From NCBI GenBank assembly GCA_030674185.1, contig JAPXFY010000013.1, forward strand, positions 48,404,964 to 48,468,963: a DNA stretch of 64,000 nucleotides. The letters are read 5' to 3'. The position numbers and the translations under genes were made by a program. Position 1 is the first letter of the stretch. Every line of letters starts with the position of its first letter. The notes under the pieces were generated by a model. It was not told where the DNA came from, did no database searches, and saw only the letters and a list, made by a program, of their open reading frames with translations. Positions 54,851 through 64,000 of the stretch are shown one piece after another. The DNA is from Monoplex corrugatus (taxonomy: Eukaryota; Mollusca; Gastropoda; Littorinimorpha; Ranellidae).

Positions 54851-55220
54851 TAAGAAAAGTTCCCAGACGTTTCACTGAGCTTGAAAAAATCTTATACTGA
54901 AATACTTCGCCGAGCTCGTACAAATCTTGTTTATACTTGAAATACATTTTCAACACAGCGTCTGCATTGTCCTCGCCAAGCTTGTACAAATCTTCTATAT
55001 AACTGAAATAAATGTTCAACACAGCGTCTGTATCGTCTTCGCCAAGCTTGTACAAATCTTCTATATAACTGAAATAAATGTTCAACACAGCGTCTGTATC
55101 GTCTTCGCTGAACTTGTACAAATCTTCTTTATAATTGAAATAAATGTTCAACACAGCGTCTGTATCGTATTCGCTGAACTTGTACAAATCTTTTTTATAA
55201 TTGAAATAAATTTTCAACAC
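54744..55220 (-). other. Open frame over a 66-bp tandem repeat
   Basis: A 158-codon minus frame contains about four near-copies of a 22-residue unit of the type DTDAVLNIYFNYKEDLYKFSED. The last third is translated foldback element. No homology is recognised, no splice or promoter context is visible, and a 66-bp period stays open simply because it is a multiple of three. I do not call a gene; listed because the acidic/aromatic unit is conserved in length. Confidence 0.3.
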
Positions 55221-55240
55221 AGGGCCTGTATTGCCTTTAT
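54900..55240. repeat. 66-bp tandem repeat, ~5 copies
   Basis: CAACACAGCGTCTG recurs at 54951, 55017, 55083, 55149 and, diverged, 55215, each exactly 66 bp apart. Between them lies CAAGCTTGTACAAATCTTC or a variant. Confidence 0.95.
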
Positions 55241-55377
55241 TGAAATAAGCACATTGAAATAAATATTCAGTCCTGAGATAAATATCTTCACAAACACTTC
55301 CATATAATGCAAGTCCTCAACCACCCCACAAAAATTGCTAACGGGTGTTAACAACTTGAGCAAACTGCATTGCCACG

Positions 55378-55436
55378 AGTGTCAGCGTACTGCAACAGGA
55401 CATTTGTACCCTACCAAGGGGATTGGGAGTGAGCGT
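55378..55436. repeat. 57-bp inverted repeat, left arm
   Basis: GTGTCAGCGTACTGCAACAG through GGATTGGGAGTGAGCG is the reverse complement of 55879-55935 with about one mismatch. Confidence 0.93.
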
Positions 55437-55479
55437 TCAGCAATTGGTGGCGGTGATGCTCAAAGATAAAAGCACACGG

Positions 55480-55640
55480 CAATAACGTTGAGGTAACAGG
55501 GAAATGATTTGGTAAAATCACAAGTTCTCTCAGGGCCAACATTATGACGATAGTGAGTGACCATCTCATCTCCCTCACAGTTTCACCTTCACAAACACTC
55601 AACAGGTCATCCGGGTGGACTGAAGGCAGCACACACAGTT
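55480..55640. repeat. Dispersed repeat, copy 3 of 3
   Basis: AGGGCCAACATTATGACG, CATCTCATCTCCCTCACAG and GTGGACTGAAGGCAGC align with copies 1 and 2. Confidence 0.6.
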
Positions 55641-55726
<86 letters not shown>

Positions 55727-55968
55727 TCTGTGTGTGTATGTGTGTGTGTGTCTGTGTGTGTGTGTTTGCGTGCGTGTCAGTGTGTGTGTTTGTGTGTCTG
55801 TGTATCTGTGTGTTTGTGTGTCTGTGTGTGTGTCTGTGTGTCTGTGTGTGTAAACACACGCAGACACACACAGACACACGCTCACTCCCTATCCCCTTGG
55901 TAGGGTACAAATGTCCTGTTGCAGTACGCTGACACGTGTGTGTTTGTGTGTGTGTGTTTGTGTGTTTG

Positions 55969-55999
<31 letters not shown>

Positions 56000-56134
56000 T
56001 TGTGTGCGTGTGTGTGAGTGTGTGTTTCTGTTTGTGTGTCTGTGTGTGTCTGTGTGTGTCACCGTGTATGTGTCTGTGAGTGTGTGTCTGTGTGTGAGTG
56101 TGTGTGTGTGTGTCTGCGTGTGTCTCTGTGTGTT

Positions 56135-56212
<78 letters not shown>

Positions 56213-56215
56213 CAC
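55640..56215. repeat. Large (TG)n microsatellite cluster
   Basis: Two main TG blocks (55643-55860 and 55936-56211), with TGTCTG and TTTGTG variants, flank the right arm of the 57-bp inverted repeat. The minus frame at 55599-56360 is a His-Thr artefact. Confidence 0.97.
55879..55935. repeat. 57-bp inverted repeat, right arm
   Basis: CGCTCACTCCCTATCCCC through GCAGTACGCTGACAC, the inverse of 55378-55436. Confidence 0.93.
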
Positions 56216-56268
56216 AGATAGACAGACAGACAGACAGATATATGTGTGACTGTATGTGTGTACGTGCG

Positions 56269-56307
<39 letters not shown>

Positions 56308-56482
56308 ACATATGTGTGTGTGTGTGTACATATTATATGTATATATACATATACATACATATGTATATATACATATATATCTGTGGCCTTTTTCGTCGAT
56401 GGCGACGGTCGGCAGCGGAAAATTAGTTATCTAATAACACAGCAGCGCTCATGGCTAAAACAACCAATACGCGATCGGACTA
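56150..56482 (+). repeat. Dispersed repeat shared with 40688-41035
   Basis: Same order of (TG)n, GACA, TATG and TATA blocks and the unique CTGTGGCCTTTTTCGTCGAT...CGCGATCGG end. Confidence 0.9.
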
Positions 56483-56483
56483 G

Positions 56484-56687
56484 GTTTGCTGGTTGGTTCT
56501 TGTGATAGAGTCTTGGACTCAAAATCTGATGTATCGTGTTCATCCTCATTTCATCATCATCATCATCATCATGTGCCCTGACGCGTGGCGTTGGCGGTCA
56601 TGGCCCTCCATACGAATCTATCTTTTGTCGTTTCAAGTACTTCTCCCACCCTGTGTTCTTCTATTGCGCAAGTCTGTAGTCCATCAC
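56484..56687. repeat. Inverted duplication, right arm
   Basis: Reverse complement of 53137-53341. The right-hand boundary at about 56687 runs into unrelated sequence (TAGTCCATCACACGCCCCCT); the left abuts the repeat ending CGCGATCGG. Confidence 0.92.
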
Positions 56688-56799
56688 ACGCCCCCTATCG
56701 TATTTTGGGAAGACATTTTTTTCTGTACGTCTTAATGTCATGACACGTTTATACTCTGTCAGAGCAGAAACACTTTACAGTGTGAAATGTGTACCTAAT

Positions 56800-56904
56800 T
56801 TCTACTCCTATCTCTCCACGACAGGTGAAATCTCAACTGGGTAATGGGTGGAGATTTTTCCGACCCTCCAAGTTAACATGTGTACGTGTGCAGACTCCCC
56901 TCAC
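56800..56904 (+). mobile_element. SINE S1, left part (split by a LINE)
   Basis: CTGGGTAATGGGTGGAGATT, TTTCCGACCCTCC and ACATGTGTACGTGTGCAGAC are S1-like. The element resumes after 57385. Confidence 0.65.
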
Positions 56905-57385
56905 CTCACCTGTCGGGTTCGGTGTTGGCTGCTGCACATCCTGACACCACCATCTCCCTCCAGGCCTCTCTGTCTTGACTTTTGTGGATAATTTCTTGAA
57001 TATCTAGGCCACTGATGTTGGTTATATTCTCGATGCATGAGACTGGAGGTCTGCCTTTCTTCCTTTTTGCCACTGTTTATCCTTGAAAGATGGTTGCCAT
57101 GAGGTCCATGTTCTTGTTGCGTGACACATGGTTAATGTGTTTAAATTTTCTCATGTTGATGTCTGCTAGTAGTTTTCTGGTGGTGTCAAGTTCTTCCAGG
57201 ACACTTTCATTAGTTGTTCTATCTGTCCATTTGACACGTAGTAGTCTCCGATAAAAAAAACACATCTCTGCTGCCTCAATTCTTCTGCAATCAGTTTTTC
57301 TCAGAGTCCAGGCTTCGCAGCCATAAATCATGACTGGCCAGATCAAACATTTTGAAAGTCTAACTTTCAGGCCTGCCAGTCTCTA
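56905..57385 (-). mobile_element. Third RTE-like LINE, C-terminal fragment, nested in SINE S1
   Basis: The minus frame reads MIYGCEAWTLRKTDCRRIEA, AEMCFFYRRLLRVKWTDR, TNESVLEELDTTRKLLADIN and KHINHVSRNKNMDLMATIFQG. After a stop or shift, a KKERQTS-like basic segment and DIQEIIHKSQDREAWREMV-type residues follow towards 56930. It shares the YGCEAWT...R.EAAEM...RR(L/M)LR pattern with the main LINE but is a different family. Confidence 0.85.
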
Positions 57386-57486
57386 AATCTCCTTCCTGTT
57401 TATACGCATAAAGCATATCAAATATGCACGTTAAAGATCCTACAAGTCGCGTCAGTGGATGGCTTATGGAAACATGAACGTTTAAA
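57386..57486 (+). mobile_element. SINE S1, right part, running into the 45-bp satellite
   Basis: TGTTTATACGCATAAAGC, AAATATGCACGTTAAAGATCC, AAGTCGCGTCAGTGGATGG and CTTATGGAAACATGAACG, then GTTTAAAGGCTTTTAAC begins the satellite. Confidence 0.7.
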
Positions 57487-60400
57487 GGCTTTTAACTATT
57501 AACTTTGTAAGAAAACAACGTATAAAAATGCTTTTAACTATTAACTTTGACTGTTAGAAAATAACGTATAAAAGGCTTTTAACTATTAACTTTGACTGTT
57601 AGAAAATAACGTATAAAAGGCTTTTAACTATCAATTTTGGCTGTTAGAAAATAACGTATAAAAGGCTTTCAACTAGTAACTTTGACTGTTAGAAAATAAC
57701 GTATAAAAGGCTTTGAACAAGTAACGTATAAAAGGCTTTGAACTAGTAACTTTGTTAGAAAATAACGTATAAAAGGCTTTTTTAACTAGTAACTTTGACT
57801 GTTAGAAAATAACGTATAAAAGGCTTTGAACTAGTAACTTTGACTGTTAGAAAATAACGTATAAAAGGCTTTTAACTAGTAACTTTGACTGTTAGAAAAT
57901 AACGTATAAAAGGCTTTTAACTAGTAACTTTGACTGTTCGAAAATAACGTATAAAAGCTTTGAACTAGTAACTTTGACTGTTAGAAAATAACGTATAAAA
58001 GGCTTTTAACTAGTAACTTTGACTTAGAAAATAACGTATAAAAGGCTTTTTTAACTGGTAACTTTGACTGTTAGAAAACAACGTATAAAAGGCTTTTAAC
58101 TGGTAACTTTGACTGTTAGAAAATAACGTATAAAAGGCTTTTAACTGGTAACTTTGACTGTTAGAAAATAACGTATAAAAGCTTTTAACTAGTAACTTTG
58201 ACTGTTAGAAAATAACGTATAAAAGACTTTTAACTAGTAACTTTGACTGTTAGAAAATAACGTATAAAAGGCTTTTAACTAGTAACTTTGACTGTTAGAA
58301 AATAACGTATAAAAGGCTTTTAACTAGTAACATTGACTGTTAGAAAATAACGTATAAAAGGCTTTTAACTAGTAACTTTGACTGTTAGAAAATAACGTAT
58401 AAAAGGCTTTTTTAACTAGTAACTTTGACTGTTAGAAAATAACGTATAAAAGCTTTTAACTGGTAACTTTGACTGTTACAAAATAACGTATAAAAGGTTT
58501 TTAACTAGTAACTTTGACTGTTAGAAAATAACGTATAAAAGGCTTTTAACTAGTAACTTTGACTGTTAGAAAATAACGTATAAAAGGCTTTTAACTAGTA
58601 ACTTTGACTGTTAGAAAATAACGTATAAAAGGCTTTTAACTAGTAACATTGACTGTTAGAAAATAACGTATAAAAGGCTTTTAACTAGTAACTTTGACTG
58701 TTAGAAAATAACGTATAAAAGGCTTTTAACTGGTAACTTTGACTGTTAGAAAATAACGTATAAAAGGCTTTCAACTGGTAACTTTGACTGTTAGAAAATA
58801 ACGTATAAAAGGTTTTTAACTAGTAACTTTGACTGTTAGAAAATAACGTATAAAAGGCTTTTAACTAGTAACTTTGACTGTTAGAAAATAACGTATATAA
58901 AGGCTTTTAACTAGTAACTTTGACTGTTAGAAAATAACGTATAAAAGGCTTTTTTAACTAGTAACTTTGACTGTTAGAAAATAACGTATAAAAGACTTTT
59001 AACTAGTAACTTGAACTGTTAGAAAATAACGTATAAAAGGCTTTTTAACTAGTAACTTTCACTGTTAGAAAATAACGTATAAAAGCTTTTAACTAGTAAC
59101 TTTGACTGTTAGAAAATAACGTATAAAAGGCTTTTAACTAGTAACTTTGACTGTTCGAAAATAACGTATAAAAGGCTTTTAACTAGTAACTTTGACTGTT
59201 AGAAATAACGTATAAAAGGCTTTTAACTGGTAACTTTGACTGTTAGAAAATAACGTATAAAAGGCTTTTAACTAGTAACTTTGACTGTTAGAAAATAACG
59301 TATAAAAGGCTTTTAACTAGTAACTTTGACTGTTAGAAAATAACGCATAAAAGGCTTTTAACTAGTAACTTTGACTGTTAGAAAATAACGTATAAAAGGC
59401 TTTTAACTGGTAACTTTGACTGTTAGAAAATAACGTATAAAAGGCTTTTAACTAGTAACTTTGACTGTTAGAAAATAACGTATAAAAGGCTTTTAACTAG
59501 TAACTTTGACTGTTAGAAAATAACGTATAAAAGGCTTTTCTAACTAGTAACTTTGACTGTTAGAAAATAACGTATAAAAGGCTTTTAACTAGTAACTTTG
59601 ACTGTTAGAAAATAACGTATAAAAGGCTTTTTAACTAGTAACTTTGACTGTTAGAAAATAACGTATAAAAGGCTTTTAACTAGTAACTTTGACTGTTAGA
59701 AAATAACGTATAAAAGGCTTTTAACTAGTAACTTTGACTATTCGAAAATAACGTATAAAAGCTTTTAACTAGTAACTTTGACTGTTAGAAAATAACGTAT
59801 AAAAGGCTTTTTTAACTAGTAACTTTGACTGTTAGAAAATAGCGTATAAAAGGCTTTGAACTAGTAACTTTGACTGTTAGAAAATAACGTATAAAAGCTT
59901 TTAACTGGTAACTTTGACTGTTAGAAAATAACGTATAAAAGGCTTTTAACTGGTAACTTGACTGTTAGAAAATAACGTATAAAAGGCTTTTAACTAGTAA
60001 CATTGACTGTTAAGAAAATAACGTATAAAAGCTTTTAACTAGTAACTTTGACTGTTAGAAAATAACGTATAAAAGGCTTTTAACTAGTAACTTTGACTGT
60101 TAGAAAATAACGTATAAAAGGCTCTTTTAACTAGTAACTTTGACTGTTAGAAAATAACGTATAAAAGGCTTTTAACTAGTAACTTTGACTGTTAGAAAAT
60201 AACGTATAAAAGGCTTTTAACTGGTAACTTTGACTGTTAGAAAATAACGTATAAAAGGCTTTTAACTAGTAACTTTGACTGTTAGAAAATAACGTATAAA
60301 AGGCTTTTAACTAGTAACTTTGACTGTTAGAAAATAACGTATAAAAGGCTTTTAACTGGTAACTTTGACTGTTCGAAAATAACGTATAAAAGGCTTTTAA

Positions 60401-63030
60401 CTAGTAACTTTGACTGTTAGAAAATAACGTATAAAAGGCTTTTAACTAGTAACTTGACTGTTCGAAAATAACGTATAAAGGCTTTTAACTGGTAACTTTG
60501 ACTGTTAGAAAATAACGTATAAAAGGCTTTCAACTAGTAACTTTGACTGTTAGAAAATACGTATAAAAGACTTTTAACTAGTAACTTTGACTGTTAGAAT
60601 ATAACGTATAAAAACTTTTAACTGGTAACTTTGACTGTTAGAAATAACGATAAAGGCTTTAACTAGTAACATTGACTGTTAGAAAATAACGTATAAAAGG
60701 CTTTTATCTAGTAACATTGACTGTTAGAAAATAACGTATAAAAGGCTTTTAACTAGTAACTTTGACTGTTCGAAAATAACGTATAAAAGGCTTTTAACTA
60801 GTAACTTTGACTGTTAGAAAATAACGTATAAAAGGCTTTAACTGGTATCTTTGACTGTTAGAAAATAACGTATAAAAGGCTTTTAACTAGTAACTTTGAC
60901 TGTTAGAAGTAACGTATAAAAGGCTTTTAACTAGTAACTTTGACTGTTAGAAATAACGTATAAAAGGCTTTTAACTAGTACTTTGACTGTTAGAAAATAA
61001 CGTATAAAAGGCTTTTAACTGGTAACTTTGACTGTTAGAAAATAACGTATAAAAGGCTTTTAACTAGTAACTTTGACTGTTAGAAAATAAGTATAAAAGG
61101 CTTTAACTAGTAACTTTGACTGTTAGAAAATAACGTATAAAGGCTTTTTTAACTGTAACTTGACTGTAGAAAATAACGTATAAAAGACTTTTAACTAGTA
61201 ACTTGAACTGTTAGAAAATAACGTATAAAAGCTTTTTAACTAGTAACTTTCACTGTTAGAAAATAACGTATAAAAGCTTTTAACTAGTAACTTTGACTGT
61301 TAGAAAATAACGTATAAAAGGCTTTTAACTAGTAACTTTGACTGTTCGAAATAACGTATAAAAGGCTTTTAACTAGTAACTTTGACTGTTAGAAATAACG
61401 TATAAAAGGCTTTTAACTGGTAACTTTGACTGTTAGAAAATAACGTATAAAAGGCTTTAACTAGTAACTTTGACTGTTAGAAAATAACGTATAAAAGGCT
61501 TTTAACTAGTAACTTTGACTGTTAGAAAATAAGTATAAAAGGCTTTTAACTAGTAACTTTGACTGTTAGAAAATAACGTATAAAAGGCTTTTAACTGGTA
61601 ACTTTGACTGTTAGAAAATAACGTATAAAAGGCTTTTAACTAGTAACTTTGACTGTTAGAAAATAACGTATAAAAGGCTTTTAACTAGTAACTTTGACTG
61701 TTAAGAAAATAACGTATAAAAGCTTTTAACTAGTAACTTTGACTGTTAGAAAATAACGTATAAAAGGCTTTTAACTGGTAACTTTGACTGTTCGAAAATA
61801 ACGTATAAAAGGCTTTTAACTAGTAACTTTGACTGTTAGAAAATAACGTATAAAAGGCTTTTAACTAGTAACTCTGACTGTTCGAAAATAACGTATAAAA
61901 GGCTTTTAACTGATAACTTTGACTGTTAGAAAATAACGTATAAAAGGCTTTTAACTAGTAACTTTGACTGTTAGAAAATAACGTATAAAAGACTTTTAAC
62001 TAGTAACTTTGACTGTTAGAATATAACGTATAAAAACTTTTAACTGGTAACTTTGACTGTTAGAAAATAACGTATAAAAGGCTTTTAACTAGTAACTCTG
62101 ACAGTTCGAAAATAACGTATAAAAGGCTTTTAACTGGTAACTTTGACTGTTAGAAAATAACGTATAAAAGGCTTTTAACTAGTAACTTTGACTGTTAGAA
62201 AATAACGTATAAAAGACTTTTAACTAGTAACTTTGACTGTTAGAATATAACGTATAAAAACTTTTAACTGGTAACTTTGACTGTTAGAAAATAACGTATA
62301 AAAGGCTTTTAACTAGTAACATTGACTGTTAGAAAATAACGTATAAAAGGCTTTTATCTAGTAACATTGACTGTTAAGAAAATAACGTATAAAAGGCTTT
62401 TAACTAGTAACTTTGACTGTTAGAAAATAACGTATAAAAGGCTTTTAACTAGTAACTTTGACTGTTAGAAAATAACGTATAAAAGCTTTTAACTAGTAAC
62501 TTTGACTGTTAGAAAATAAGGTATAAAAGGCTTTTAACTAGTTACATTGACTGTTAGAAAATAACGTATAAAAGGCTTTTTTAACTGGTGACTTTGACTG
62601 TTAGAAAATAACGTATAAAAAGCTTTTAACTGGTAACTTTGACTGTTCGAAAATAACGTATAAAAGGCTTTTAACTGGTAACTTTGACTGTTAGAAAATA
62701 ACGTATAAAAGGCTTTTAACTGGTAACTTTGACTGTTAGAAAATAACGTATAAAAGGCTTTTAACTGGTAACTTTGACTGTTAGAAAATAACGTATAAAA
62801 GGCTTTTAACTAGTAACTTTGACTGTTAGAAAATAACGTATAAAAGGCTTTTAACTAGTAACTTTGACTGTTAGAAAATAACGTATAAAAGGCTTTTAAC
62901 TAGTAACTTTGACTGTTAGAAAATAACGTATAAAAGGCTTTTAACTAGTAACTTTGACTGTTAGAAAATAACGTATAAAAGGCTTTTAACTGGTAACTTT
63001 GACTGTTCGAAAATAACGTATAAAAGGCTT
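57487..63030. repeat. 45-bp satellite array, ~5.5 kb, ~120 copies
   Basis: The unit is ATAAAAGGCTTTTAACTAGT + AACTTTGACTGTTAGAAAATAACGT. Common variants are CTGGTAAC for CTAGTAAC, GTTCGAAA for GTTAGAAA, and TTTTTT or TTT in the T run. Nearly every unit contains TATAAAAGGC. Small deletions cluster at about 60440-61250. No unique sequence interrupts it. It ends abruptly at 63030 against the duplicated segment. Confidence 0.98.
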
Positions 63031-63336
63031 GTTGCTTTGCCTTCTCTAATCCTGTTAAGGGTCAGGTGGTCATTCATAGCTGGGAAAACTGGAGGCCTCA
63101 CACACATTTTGTTTGTTTGTTTGTTCTTGCGTGTGATATGGAACTACTGGGACAGCTAGGATTGTACAGTGGAGTCTCATATGTTGTATGGATGCAATGC
63201 TTTGGCGTGCTGCTCACATCACCTGACCGATCAATATAGCAGGCATCTGAATTCTCAGACCTGTTCGATGCCAAGATACAATATGACAGAAGGAGCGGAA
63301 TACACACACACACATACACGCACACGACACAAACAC

Positions 63337-63385
<49 letters not shown>

Positions 63386-63492
63386 CACACACACACATCA
63401 CACATCACACATCACAACACACATAAATATGCGCACACACACATCACAACACACACAAATGTGCACACACACACACACATCACATCACAACA

Positions 63493-63550
<58 letters not shown>

Positions 63551-64000
63551 TATATACACACATACAAATGCATGCACCTCTACCTTCCCCCCCCCCCCCC
63601 GCACATGTATACAACGCTTTCACCCCCACCCCTTACCCCCCTCCACACACAAAATGAAAGATATGATAAGTACAGGTCATGGTTCTAGTGGTTTGGAGTT
63701 TCCGTATGCCCTCCACCCAAACCCGCAAGTATTCATCTGGCAAACTCGCTGAGACTGCGACAAAACCCTATGCACTAGCCAGAACTTAAGATTTGGATGG
63801 GGAAGAACGGGACCAATGAATCACTCAACTTGCACCACCGGAATTTTGGAGTAGTAAGATGAGCAGCGAGCAGGCCAGATTTTGTATTTATGCTGAGATA
63901 TGAAAATGCTGAAATGTGGTTTCTAAGAAGAATGTTATGAGTTCCACGGACATGCAAAGAAAACAAACGAGACAGTCTTGAAGGGAGCAGACACAAAAGA
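63031..64000. repeat. Segmental duplication, right copy (continues beyond window)
   Basis: Repeats 52031-52998, including the AC cluster, C run (about 63588-63600), SINE S3 (63690-63911) and the start of the nested LINE (from 63912). The junction AAAGGCTT|GTTGCTTTGCC shares only CTT with the corresponding site CCTCTCCCTT|GTTGC at 52030. Confidence 0.97.

Overview
The window is eukaryotic nuclear DNA, most likely from an animal and plausibly a marine gastropod or another mollusc. The reasons are that the one recognisable host gene is split into small exons with GT/AG introns, and that non-LTR retrotransposons, a Penelope-like element, tRNA-derived SINEs and very long AC/GT, GATA and ATG microsatellites are abundant. 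Several SINE bodies look like families I associate with gastropods; that is recall and was not checked. No prokaryotic operon, rRNA or CRISPR array is present. Most long open frames are translations of microsatellites.

Host gene: six consecutive exons of an MFSD12-like major-facilitator transporter lie on the minus strand at 28573-28693, 23036-23272, 20605-20697, 19517-19609, 16673-16846 and 13795-13889. They join into one continuous C-terminal half of about 271 residues. Family knowledge makes MFSD12 a lysosomal/melanosomal protein needed for cysteine import. The first exons and the last exon were not found. The introns are filled with transposons and microsatellites; the 13890-16672 intron is almost entirely GT-rich on the transcribed strand.

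Layout: 1-9 kb holds microsatellites, a CR1/L2-like LINE fragment and a 43-bp satellite that grows out of a tRNA-like sequence. At 10049-12220 there is a Penelope-like element with a 614-residue RT/GIY-YIG frame, inverted terminal repeats carrying a hammerhead-like core, and an exact 12-bp target duplication; it sits inside an older foldback element. MFSD12 occupies 13.8-28.7 kb. A 40-bp satellite of about 39 units lies at 29.6-31.2 kb next to a SINE. From 31 to 48 kb there are LINE fragments, SINEs (one with a tRNA-Lys-like head), microsatellites and a CAA-rich array. At 48.6-51.8 kb two copies of one ~0.5-kb element carry internal 37/38-bp and 47-bp satellites. At 52-57 kb there are nested SINE/LINE insertions and inverted duplications. 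At 57.5-63.0 kb lies a ~5.5-kb array of a 45-bp unit, each unit containing a TATA-box-like TATAAAAGG. At 63031 sequence already seen at 52031 starts again, an offset of exactly 11,000 bp.

Two themes recur. (1) At least twelve copies of a short TTAA-flanked element whose ends read CCCTTTGACTCC..., with a second palindrome nested in its centre, fit a piggyBac-type non-autonomous transposon. (2) The larger minisatellites are contiguous with, or inside, SINE-like or other dispersed repeats, as if retroelement bodies seed satellite growth. Repeat coordinates are good to roughly 5-20 bp unless an exact boundary is argued. Family names S1-S4, A and foldback are local labels.
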